From NCBI GenBank assembly GCA_009774395.1, contig VSNQ01000057.1, positions 1-26,785 of the forward strand: DNA of 26,785 bases. Direction: 5' to 3'. Below the pieces are notes generated by a model. The model was given only the letters and a program-made list of their open reading frames with translations, had not been told where the DNA came from and did not search any database. Source of the DNA: Lachnospiraceae bacterium. Lineage in GTDB: Bacteria > Bacillota > Clostridia > Lachnospirales > Lachnospiraceae. This document shows positions 6,484 through 13,605 of the stretch, piece after piece. The position numbers and the translations under genes are program-made. Position 1 is the first letter of the stretch; each line of letters opens with the position of its first letter.

Positions 6484-7248
6484 ATGTATCCATTAACAAG
6501 ATTTTATGCAAGAAAACTATACAGACAAAAATTGATTTACATTTTTTTTGCCTGCTTTTTTACAGCTTCTTTCTTTTACGCTTTTCTTATTTCGACACCG
6601 CAAATGGAAGAAATGCTGAATATCAATATTGGAATAGTTGGCAGGAAAAATTTCCCCGAATTTATGATGCGGTTTTATGTCGGGACAGTGGGTATTCTTT
6701 TTCATGTATTTCTGCTGACGCTGTTTATTTGTGAAGAAGACAGGAACAAAATGCTTTACCAGCCTTTATTGCATGGGGAAACCCGCAGCAGAATGATACG
6801 GTCAAAAATCTATGTTGCTGTCAGTATGTCAATGATTTTTGTTTTGCTGGTGGCTCTTATCAATTACATAACAGCCTTTATGCGTTGGGGTTATGAAATC
6901 TTTGAACAGGCAGCCTTTATCAGAACCATTATAAAATATCTGTTATCGGGTATCTATATGTCGGTTATAACGCTTGGTATAGTCACACTTTGTATCTGTA
7001 CCAGAGGCGCATGGAAAACAATATTTTTTATGATTATTTATCTATTGACTGACCAGTTTATATACAGTTCCAATATTACTTTACTACAAAAAATATGGGT
7101 TGGATATTACCTTAACCTTTGGACGTTTGCATATGAGTATCAGAAAATACCATTTAGCGAACTGCTGATAGGAATATCCATTATGATACTGTATGGAATT
7201 GTTTTTTTTCAAATATCCCTATACAGAACACAAAAAATAGATTTTTGA
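6484..7248 (+). CDS. ABC-2 type permease, subunit 1
   Basis: A 254-residue integral membrane protein with about six hydrophobic segments (near 16-37, 65-86, 112-134, 151-172, 176-196 and 223-244). Between segments 2 and 3 it has EEDRNKMLYQPLLHGETRSR, which aligns well with GEKASGMLRQPLLNGVSKKQ in the next gene. The E-x-G-x-(M/L)-x-PLL-x-G loop is typical of BcrB/lantibiotic-immunity permeases and contacts the ATPase. It lies 3 bp after the ATPase gene, so the two are certainly co-translated. With the following gene it likely forms a heterodimeric channel. Confidence 0.88.
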   Translation: MYPLTRFYARKLYRQKLIYIFFACFFTASFFYAFLISTPQMEEMLNINIGIVGRKNFPEFMMRFYVGTVGILFHVFLLTLFICEEDRNKMLYQPLLHGETRSRMIRSKIYVAVSMSMIFVLLVALINYITAFMRWGYEIFEQAAFIRTIIKYLLSGIYMSVITLGIVTLCICTRGAWKTIFFMIIYLLTDQFIYSSNITLLQKIWVGYYLNLWTFAYEYQKIPFSELLIGISIMILYGIVFFQISLYRTQKIDF

Positions 7249-7260
7249 GAGAGGTATAAA

Positions 7261-8022
7261 ATGATTATAAGATTATGCAATATACAATTTGCAAGACTGA
7301 AAAGGCAAAAGATAGTATACTTATTTTTTGCCGTAATGGCAGTGATTATCATTTCCAATGCGCTGGGGTGCGCAGGCAGTTTAGAAGATAATGGCACGGC
7401 GAATTTCGCCGCGGGATATTATGCAGGCGGTAAATTTCCAACAATGTGTATGCAGTCCTATATTGATATTGTCGGTACACTGTTCCTTAGCTTTGTCAGT
7501 GCAGTGTTGATTTGCGGGGAAAAGGCAAGCGGTATGCTTCGGCAGCCTTTGCTGAATGGCGTTTCCAAAAAACAGCTTTTCATCGCAAAAACTGTCAGTA
7601 TTCTGACAGTTGCGCTGATCTGTTTTTTGTTTGTGGTGATCGTCAGCATTGTGACAGGTTTCTTTTTATGGGGCAGTCATATCTTCGATCATGCACAGGA
7701 ATATTTGTTACAAATGTTGTTATTAGTTTTTCCGCAGATAACAATGGTTCTGTTTTTGGTGCTTTTATCCCTGTATATGTCGAATATATCCAGTATGATG
7801 TGCGCTTCTCTGATAATTTTATTAGTCAATAATTTGTTTAGCCAGTTTTTTGGCAGTTACATATCGTTTATAGACTTTATGTATTATCTGTATGCTTTTT
7901 CCGGATATAACGGAATTGGATTAACAGGAAAAATGATTGTGTTAGGTGTCATTGTAAATATCGTAACAGGAATTATCCTTGTTTATGGAATTAGCAGACG
8001 CACAAATAGTATGATAATGTAG
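7261..8022 (+). CDS. ABC-2 type permease, subunit 2
   Basis: A 253-residue membrane protein, a paralogue of the preceding permease. It has the same order: basic N-terminus (QFARLKRQKIVYLFF), a large first external loop with FAAGYYAGGKFPTMCMQSY, the loop GMLRQPLLNGVSKKQL, and six hydrophobic spans. GAGAGG precedes the ATG at 7261 at 12-bp distance from the previous stop. It is the last gene of the sigma/anti-sigma/ABC operon. No rho-independent terminator follows in the next 60 bp. Confidence 0.88.
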   Translation: MIIRLCNIQFARLKRQKIVYLFFAVMAVIIISNALGCAGSLEDNGTANFAAGYYAGGKFPTMCMQSYIDIVGTLFLSFVSAVLICGEKASGMLRQPLLNGVSKKQLFIAKTVSILTVALICFLFVVIVSIVTGFFLWGSHIFDHAQEYLLQMLLLVFPQITMVLFLVLLSLYMSNISSMMCASLIILLVNNLFSQFFGSYISFIDFMYYLYAFSGYNGIGLTGKMIVLGVIVNIVTGIILVYGISRRTNSMIM

Positions 8023-8090
8023 AATGTAAGTTAGCGACAGCACAATAACAACAAAAGGCATTCATAATCAGTTAAAAACAAGAAATCTGC

Positions 8091-8340
8091 CGTGCGGCGG
8101 CAAGCTCCCCATTGGTGAGGATAACAGTCTAACCGCATATCCTAATGGGGTATTCAAGGGATATTTCTCTTTTGTGCCGCCTGTGCTGGTCGCGCCATGC
8201 GGTGATAGCTGCATTGCGGATAACAACTTTGCAAAAACCATTAAAAGTATACATGATATGTTACTTGTATGCCTCTGTACAAGCCATAGAAAATTCCCCT
8301 TTTCTCCCACATGGGGTGTTGCATGGTTTACGGGTACATT
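8091..8340. other. Non-coding, hairpin-rich segment, probable mobile-element remnant
   Basis: No convincing gene is present on either strand. Two nested pairs stand out: GGCGGCA (8096-8102) with TGCCGCC (8175-8181), and inside it CCCCATT (8107-8113) with AATGGGG (8144-8150). This segment is visibly more GC-rich than the AT-rich genes on both sides. A further CTTGTA/TACAAG pair lies near 8266-8285. Such blocks occur near transfer origins or ends of conjugative elements in Clostridia, but I cannot identify this one as an origin of transfer. Confidence 0.4.
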
Positions 8341-8348
8341 TTAAGCAT

Positions 8349-8834
8349 TTATTTGAAATACTTATCAAAAAACGGATATAAAACAACACATAATCCCATA
8401 GGCAAACCAAATAACACACCACCAATCAAAATTCCTATGATTAACTGATATACAGAAAAGAAATCTGAAAAATAATAATTTCTTAATCCGAAAATCGAAT
8501 TGACAAGAAAAAGTGTTCCCGTTATTAATCCCGGAGAGATTTTTCTATCTTTGATTGTATAGAAAAAATGGTCGCCAAAATTTATAATTCCCCATATAAG
8601 AATTGCCACTCCGAAACAGACAAACTGATTGATAAACACAAATAAAAAAACTGATATAAGAAGCATTGGATAGTAAATAAACAAATTGTTCGCCATCCAG
8701 TGTCCATGCGTCATATGATAAGGCAGCCATTTATGCTCATACATCCACTTAGGGAAATCACCAATAGCTTCCTCAAATAAATGAAATGGTAAATAAATCA
8801 CCAAATTAAAAAATATAAAATACATCAAATTCAT
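8349..8834 (-). CDS. HXXEE-domain membrane protein
   Basis: A 161-residue hydrophobic protein with about five membrane spans. Residues 18-22, HLFEE, match the H-x-x-E-E signature that names the HXXEE family, and the segment FGDHFFYT supplies another conserved histidine. The family function is unknown; the conserved His and Glu suggest a metal- or proton-linked membrane activity, which is inference. Its ATG overlaps the PadR stop (ATGA), and an AAAGGGAAG site lies inside the end of the PadR gene. Expression is therefore coupled to, and presumably repressed by, the PadR protein. Confidence 0.72.
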   Translation of the reverse strand: MNLMYFIFFNLVIYLPFHLFEEAIGDFPKWMYEHKWLPYHMTHGHWMANNLFIYYPMLLISVFLFVFINQFVCFGVAILIWGIINFGDHFFYTIKDRKISPGLITGTLFLVNSIFGLRNYYFSDFFSVYQLIIGILIGGVLFGLPMGLCVVLYPFFDKYFK

Positions 8835-9367
8835 TTTTCTTCCCTTTCTTTTGCTAACTCTTTTTCAAAATTTTCTTCCCATTTTTCCAGTGTTTCTAAA
8901 AGCAAAAATTGTTGTTCCAGAATAGTCCGCCCAAATAACGGAATGTCCTTATGTGTGGGTAATTGTTCTGCAATCTGCATTTTAGTGTTTTGAATACTGT
9001 TTTTAATATTTGCAATACACTCATTTGCAGAATTTTCGTCAAGCAAAGCCATATTCACAATAACTGCATTAAAATCTAAAAATACTCTTGTTTCTGCGAA
9101 AGAAAATTTAGTCATCAATTCTTTAAAAATTTCTTTTCCCTTTAGCGTTATTGTATACACTGTTTTTTCGGGCATATTGCCATTCTTAACAGTTTCACTA
9201 ACAACATATCCTTTGCTTTCGTATTGAACCACTTTCTTGTAAACAGTAAACGAACCAATTTTTATCCACCTTGACAAGTTTCGGGATTCAATCTGTTTTT
9301 GTAAGTCATATGCACTTTTAGGACTTTGGCATAATGAACCTAAAATGATTAAATCAATCGTAGACAT
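8831..9367 (-). CDS. PadR family transcriptional regulator
   Basis: A 178-residue regulator. Residues about 1-85 are the PadR winged helix-turn-helix (LIILGSLCQSPKSAYDLQKQ, then SFTVYKKVVQYESKGYV). Residues about 90-178 are the longer helical dimerisation tail of the AphA/PadR s1 type. A GGAGGTG site precedes the ATG at 9367. A perfect 10-1-10 palindrome covers its -10 box, indicating autorepression. Its only obvious target is the overlapping HXXEE membrane gene. The ligand is unknown; PadR proteins often respond to phenolics, drugs or peptide antibiotics. Confidence 0.92.
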   Translation of the reverse strand: MSTIDLIILGSLCQSPKSAYDLQKQIESRNLSRWIKIGSFTVYKKVVQYESKGYVVSETVKNGNMPEKTVYTITLKGKEIFKELMTKFSFAETRVFLDFNAVIVNMALLDENSANECIANIKNSIQNTKMQIAEQLPTHKDIPLFGRTILEQQFLLLETLEKWEENFEKELAKEREEK

Positions 9368-9393
9368 AATTCACCTCCATAGTTGTATTATCC

Positions 9394-9429
9394 AATACTG
9401 TATTATACAGTATTTTTGGCATTTGTCAA
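9394..9429 (-). promoter_or_regulatory. PadR promoter with perfect operator palindrome
   Basis: Read on the minus strand, TTGACA (9429-9424) and TATAAT (9407-9402) are 16 bp apart. The -10 box sits inside a perfect inverted repeat with arms AATACTGTAT (9394-9403) and ATACAGTATT (9405-9414) around one central base. The ATACT...AGTAT shape matches operators known for PadR repressors. Confidence 0.75.
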
Positions 9430-9591
9430 GTTTTATAAATATTTCAAAAGTGGAAAAAGAAATACAAAGTAATGTTTTTTTCATTATATATGGCAAGTTG
9501 TCCCAAATTGTGTTATATTAATTAGGTTAAATTATTTGGCAAATAAAATAAATAGGGGGCTGTGATAAAAAATAAAATGGGAAAGGGAAAT

Positions 9592-9667
9592 CTAAGGAAT
9601 TGTAAATAAATAACTTGTTAATTTGATACAAGTCAAATTGATGCGTTATTTATTGACAGTTCCTAAG
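9592..9667. repeat. Dispersed palindromic element, full copy (76 bp)
   Basis: Left arm 9592-9614 and right arm 9645-9667 are 23 nt each and match 20 of 23 when reverse-complemented; both end in ATAAATAAC/GTTATTTAT. Inside, AATTTGA (9620-9626) and TCAAATT (9633-9639) form a second perfect pair around a 6-nt loop. The whole can fold into one long hairpin. It has no coding capacity. Related sites are at 2310-2331, 21145-21190 and 24874-24935, so it is a small MITE-like or REP-like family. Confidence 0.7.
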
Positions 9668-9683
9668 TACTTATGAGTATAAT
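9653..9683 (+). promoter_or_regulatory. Candidate pyrK promoter using the repeat's right arm
   Basis: TTGACA (9653-9658) lies within the right arm of the palindromic element, and TATAAT (9678-9683) lies 19 bp further on. Both boxes are perfect, though the spacer is 2 bp longer than optimal. The transcript would start near 9690, with a leader of about 28 nt before the pyrK start. No PyrR-type attenuator is visible in this short leader. Confidence 0.45.
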
Positions 9684-9717
9684 TGGTACATTCAAATAAC
9701 GAAATGGAGGGAATAAA

Positions 9718-10500
9718 TTGGAGAGCAAGAAAAAAGAACAGGCGGTTGTAATTTCTCAGCAACAGGTAGCGGAAGGAATTTATGATATGTGGATAGAAAC
9801 CTCCCTTGCAGCACAGGCAAGGGCAGGGCAGTTTATCAGTGTTTATACGCAGGACAAGTCTGCGCTTTTGCCGCGGCCGATTAGCATTTGCGAAACAGAC
9901 AAAGAGAAGGGAGAGCTTCGCATTGTCTATCGTGTGGCAGGCAAGGGAACGAAGGAATTTTCAAATTATCAAAAAGGCAGCCGTATTGATATACTGGGGG
10001 TGTTGGGAAACGGCTTTCCAATAGCAGCAGCGGATAAAAAACATGCGTTATTAATTGGCGGCGGCATTGGAATACCACCGATGCTGCAGCTTGCAAAGGA
10101 ATTGGGTAATGCTGCTTCCAGAGATATTGTTGTAGGATACCGCAATCAAGAATTGTTTTTGGCAGAAGAGTTAGCAAAGTATGCAGCAGTGCATATTGCA
10201 ACGGATGATGGCAGTGCAGGCATAAAAGGAACGGTAATGGAAGCAATTGCCGCACAACAGTTAACCGCAGATGTAATCTTTGCCTGCGGACCAATGCCGA
10301 TGCTGCGTGCAGTGAAGGCGTATGCGCAAAAGCAGGGAATTTCTGCTTATATTTCTTTGGAAGAACGTATGGCGTGCGGCGTAGGCGCGTGCCTTGGCTG
10401 TGTGGTGAAAACGCGGGAAATTGATCATCATTCTCATGTAAAAAATGCGCGGATCTGCACGGATGGGCCAGTATATTTCGCACAAGATGTAGAAATATAG
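9718..10500 (+). CDS. pyrK: Dihydroorotate dehydrogenase B, electron-transfer subunit
   Basis: A 260-residue FAD and [2Fe-2S] subunit that passes electrons from dihydroorotate oxidation in PyrD to NAD+, in pyrimidine synthesis. The FAD-binding motif RPISI is at 53-57, the NAD-binding loop GGGIGIPP at 114-121, and CGPMPML at 190-196. The iron-sulfur cysteines are C220, C225, C228 and C247 (ERMACGVGACLGCVV, then ICTDGP). The start is a TTG at 9718, supported by GGAGGG at 9706-9711 and by the absence of a better codon. pyrD follows after 76 bp, the normal partner. Length and all cofactor residues are complete. Confidence 0.96.
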   Translation: MESKKKEQAVVISQQQVAEGIYDMWIETSLAAQARAGQFISVYTQDKSALLPRPISICETDKEKGELRIVYRVAGKGTKEFSNYQKGSRIDILGVLGNGFPIAAADKKHALLIGGGIGIPPMLQLAKELGNAASRDIVVGYRNQELFLAEELAKYAAVHIATDDGSAGIKGTVMEAIAAQQLTADVIFACGPMPMLRAVKAYAQKQGISAYISLEERMACGVGACLGCVVKTREIDHHSHVKNARICTDGPVYFAQDVEI

Positions 10501-10576
10501 GTTACAGGAATTACAAATCGAGGGCTGAACTATAATTTATTACTTGTAAGGATAGAATAGGGAGGGTTTTTATCGC

Positions 10577-11485
10577 ATGGAGATTAATACAAAAATAAAT
10601 ATAGCAGGCGTTATTTTAAAAAATCCAGTAATGACGGCATCAGGTACTTTTGGTTCAGGCATGGAATATGCAGAATTTGTAGATTTAAACGGTTTGGGAG
10701 CAGTGGTAACAAAAGGTGTTGCCAACGTGCCGTGGGAGGGTAATCCTACTCCACGGATACAAGAAACTTATGGCGGAATGCTAAACGCCATTGGACTGCA
10801 AAATCCGGGAATTGACGTATTTATACAGCGGGATATCCCATTTTTAAAACAGTTTGATACAAAAATAATTGTAAATGTCTGCGGACGTTCAATAGCAGAT
10901 TATGTGGAAGTGGCGGAAAAGCTGGGCGATCAACCAGTAGATTTATTGGAAATCAATGTTTCTTGCCCTAATGTCAGCCACGGCGGCATAGCATTCGGGC
11001 AGAATCCAGATAACCTTTTTGAGATAACAAAAGAAATAAAAGCAAAGGCAAAACAGCCAATTATTATGAAACTTTCGCCGAATGTAACGGATATTGCGGA
11101 AATGGCGAAGGCGGCGGAGGCGGCTGGAAGTGATGCGCTTTCCTTAATTAATACGATTACGGGGATGAAAATTGATATTCACAAAAGAACATTTGCGCTT
11201 GCCAATAAGACAGGCGGGCTGTCTGGTCCTGCGATTAAGCCGATTGCCGTCCGTATGGTCTATCAGGCGGCAAAAGCAGTGCAGATTCCTATTATTGGCA
11301 TGGGGGGCATTGCGAATGGAGAGGATGCAGTGGAGTTTATGCTTGCGGGTGCGTCAGCCGTTGCGGTCGGCGCAATGAATTTTGTCAATCCATATACGAC
11401 ACAGGAGGTTGCAGCGGGAATTGTGGAGTATATGAAACGGTACAACATTGCAGATATCAATGAAATTATTGGAACAGTATGTTAA
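10577..11485 (+). CDS. pyrD: Dihydroorotate dehydrogenase B, catalytic subunit
   Basis: A 302-residue FMN enzyme of class 1B, oxidising dihydroorotate to orotate in the cytoplasm. The catalytic base Cys130 lies in NVSCPNVSHGG. Other FMN and substrate contacts are MKLSPNVTD (164-172), NTITGMKID (192-200), KTGGLSGPAIKP (211-222) and GMGGI (241-245). An AGGGAGGG-type site precedes the ATG at 10577. It works as a heterotetramer with PyrK encoded just upstream. The other pyrimidine genes (pyrB, pyrF, pyrE) are not adjacent on the visible side, so the usual larger operon is either split or absent here. Confidence 0.97.
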   Translation: MEINTKINIAGVILKNPVMTASGTFGSGMEYAEFVDLNGLGAVVTKGVANVPWEGNPTPRIQETYGGMLNAIGLQNPGIDVFIQRDIPFLKQFDTKIIVNVCGRSIADYVEVAEKLGDQPVDLLEINVSCPNVSHGGIAFGQNPDNLFEITKEIKAKAKQPIIMKLSPNVTDIAEMAKAAEAAGSDALSLINTITGMKIDIHKRTFALANKTGGLSGPAIKPIAVRMVYQAAKAVQIPIIGMGGIANGEDAVEFMLAGASAVAVGAMNFVNPYTTQEVAAGIVEYMKRYNIADINEIIGTVC

Positions 11486-11487
11486 AC

Positions 11488-11581
11488 GAACGATCGTTAA
11501 GATTTTCCAATTTTTGCACAGCCCATATTGCATAAGCGGGCAATACGTGCTGTGCAAAAAGGAAAATCTAATCGCTCGTGA
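11488..11581. repeat. Very long hairpin downstream of pyrD
   Basis: AGATTTTCC (11500-11508) pairs with GGAAAATCT (11561-11569), and TTGCACAGC (11514-11522) pairs with GCTGTGCAA (11549-11557). Further in, ATTGC and GCAAT around 11527-11545 also pair, and outside the core ACGATCGTTA faces an imperfect complement at 11570-11580. The result is an almost continuous stem of more than 30 bp. No T-run follows, so it is not a standard terminator; it looks like a distinct REP/MITE-type palindrome that may still block or protect the pyrD transcript end. Confidence 0.55.
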
Positions 11582-11720
11582 GTATAACGTTCCTTACAAA
11601 ATAACAGATGATATTCTAAAATAATAACAGAAAATAACACATAAACAAACCTTCCAAGGAATACAATTTTAATACGTTTACCATGTATAATTTGTATGTT
11701 TTGGGAGGTTTTTCGCTGGT

Positions 11721-13310
11721 ATGGAATTATTGCAGAAAAGTGTTCATACGGAAAAGATAAAATCAAAGGGTATGCTTCAAGTACCGTTGGAGGAAGATAT
11801 TAATGTTTCGGATACAAAGCCAGATGTAGCGCGGATTATTTACAGCAGCGGCGATATTAAACTGGATGAGATTAAAACGGGAATGAATAAAATCTGGGTA
11901 AAGGGTCAGCTTTGCTATCAGATCTTGTATCAAGCGGAAGGCGGTGAGAGTGGGGAACTTGCGGGCATGGAGGGTGGACTTCCCTTTATGGAGGAGATTT
12001 ATCTGGAAAAAATCGAGGGGCAGGACAGGGTAATCTGCAAGGCGGACTTGGAAGATATGCGGGTACATATGATTAATTCGAGAAAGTTAAGTATTCAGGC
12101 AGTGATTAGCCTTGAGCCGCGTGTAGAGGAAACCATGACAGAAGAACTTTGCGTAGAACTTGAGGGAATCAACAATATTTCAGGAGGCGGTGAGGATTGC
12201 TGTGATAAGCTGGAATATCGCAAAAAATCGCTGGATTATCTCGAAACGGTAGTAAAGAAACGAGATTTGTTACGGATTCATGAAGAAGCAAAACTGCCCT
12301 CCGGTATGCCGGATATTGGTTCGATGCTTTGGAAAAGTATGGATATCAGCAATATTACATTCCGCTCATTGGAGGATAAACTGGCAGTAAGTGGTGAGAT
12401 GAATATATTTATCGTGTACCGTGAGGATAGCAGCGACAAGGTAAACTGGTATGAAACGACGATACCCTTTAATGGAACAGTAGACTGTCAGAACAGCCGT
12501 GAAAATATGGTAACAGATGTATCCTACGATATTGGACATGAGGAAATTACAGTGCGTGATGATTCTGACGGAGAGCCGCGGATTATCGGTGTTGAATCAA
12601 CACTTGAATTGGAAATCAAACTGTTTGAAAAAGAAACAACGCCGATTGTGGCGGATGTTTATGGGGTAAACTGTGAAGTGACAGCAGCAACAGAAATAAA
12701 GGATTTTAGAAATCTGCTGACAGAATTAAATATAGAAGAAAAAATTACAAAGAATGTGGAGTTGGAGTCTACCGACCCCAAAATACTGCAAATCTGCCAC
12801 AGCGATGCAAAAGTTGAGATTGAGGAAACGGTTTTTCAAGAAGATGAGATAACCATAAGCGGAAATTTAGCGCTTCAGGTATTATATACTTCAAGCGAAG
12901 ATCCTACGGGCTTTTATCCGATAAAAGAAAATATACCGTTTGAAATAACAAGACAGGTGCCGGGGGTGGGGCAGGCAGATGTTGAACAATTTTCGCTGTT
13001 TGCACAGTCGAACAATCCTTCGATTTCCTTAAAAGATGGGGCACAGTTGGAAGTAAGGATTGTGTTAAACATACGGATATTGGTTTATAATACAAACAAA
13101 GAGGATATTTTAACAGATTTAAAGGTGGCGCCGATTGATACCGCAGTACTGGAACGCTTGCCGGGATTTGTGATCTATTATGTGAAACAAGGCGATTCTC
13201 TTTGGCAGATTGGGAAAAAATACTATGTAAGCGTAGAACGGTTAAAAGAGATTAATAATTTGACTAGCGAGGAAATTAAGGCAGGAGATCGGCTTTTAAT
13301 TGTAAAATAA
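11721..13310 (+). CDS. DUF3794 (SPOCS) protein with C-terminal LysM domain
   Basis: A 529-residue protein with repeated DUF3794/SPOCS modules: one at about residues 1-150 (VHTEKIKSKGMLQVPLEEDI, then DTKPDVARIIYSSGDI), one at about 170-320 (RIHEEAKLPSGMPDIGSMLW) and one at about 330-460 (KIEEKITKNVELES-like region). A LysM peptidoglycan-binding domain covers about 484-529 (YYVKQGDSLWQIGKKYYVSV). SPOCS plus LysM is the layout of spore-coat morphogenetic proteins such as SpoVID/SafA-type factors in Bacilli and their Clostridia relatives. No signal peptide is visible, as expected for a mother-cell coat protein. It is monocistronic, ended by a strong terminator. Its role in this organism's spore envelope is inference from domain content. 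Confidence 0.9.
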   Translation: MELLQKSVHTEKIKSKGMLQVPLEEDINVSDTKPDVARIIYSSGDIKLDEIKTGMNKIWVKGQLCYQILYQAEGGESGELAGMEGGLPFMEEIYLEKIEGQDRVICKADLEDMRVHMINSRKLSIQAVISLEPRVEETMTEELCVELEGINNISGGGEDCCDKLEYRKKSLDYLETVVKKRDLLRIHEEAKLPSGMPDIGSMLWKSMDISNITFRSLEDKLAVSGEMNIFIVYREDSSDKVNWYETTIPFNGTVDCQNSRENMVTDVSYDIGHEEITVRDDSDGEPRIIGVESTLELEIKLFEKETTPIVADVYGVNCEVTAATEIKDFRNLLTELNIEEKITKNVELESTDPKILQICHSDAKVEIEETVFQEDEITISGNLALQVLYTSSEDPTGFYPIKENIPFEITRQVPGVGQADVEQFSLFAQSNNPSISLKDGAQLEVRIVLNIRILVYNTNKEDILTDLKVAPIDTAVLERLPGFVIYYVKQGDSLWQIGKKYYVSVERLKEINNLTSEEIKAGDRLLIVK

Positions 13311-13344
13311 AGGAAACAAAGCTGCTTATGCGCATTAAGTGCAG

Positions 13345-13392
13345 AAAAAAGGGGCTGTCAGGAAAACTGTATTTCTTGACAGCCCCTTTTTT
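13345..13392. terminator. Strong, possibly bidirectional terminator
   Basis: A 16-nt arm AAAAAAGGGGCTGTCA (13345-13360) is perfectly complementary to TGACAGCCCCTTTTTT (13377-13392); the loop adds further weak pairing (GGAAA with TTTC). The A-run on the left and T-run on the right would allow termination from both sides. It closes the DUF3794-LysM gene. Confidence 0.9.
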
Positions 13393-13497
13393 GAAATATT
13401 TAAGTATTGCATGAAAAAGCTATTTGGAATCATTGACAGAAAATAGTGTTTTTGATTTATATGTATATAAAATATTAAAATTTTATTAAATTTTTCC

Positions 13498-13530
13498 GCA
13501 TCAACCAAAATGATGCAACTTTGATGCATT
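13498..13530. repeat. GCATCA/TGATGC repeats upstream of the secreted protein gene
   Basis: GCATCA near 13498 is followed by TGATGC at about 13511 and again at about 13522, with TGATGCA ... TGATGCA as direct repeats. This could be a regulator site or a small hairpin in the leader of the gene at 13606. No clear promoter hexamers could be fixed around it. Confidence 0.3.
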
Positions 13531-13605
13531 TTTATTGTATGCTGGAACAATATTTTAAGTAGTTCCTTAGAGAGTTTTGGGGCAAAAAACGAAAGGAGAT
13601 AGCAC

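Noticed and set aside
8068..8381. Overlapping 78-80-residue frames on both strands in the hairpin-rich block
   Set aside because: Both are supported only by the absence of stops; the inverted repeats explain the sequence better and neither has a start signal.
9431..9590. Second promoter or gene in the AT-rich gap before the palindromic element
   Set aside because: Several TATAAT-like strings occur by chance in AT-rich DNA; no matching -35 box with good spacing or coding frame was found.
10501..10576. PyrR attenuator or regulatory leader between pyrK and pyrD
   Set aside because: There is no terminator/anti-terminator pair or PyrR-binding-like loop in these 76 bases; only a ribosome site for pyrD is clear.
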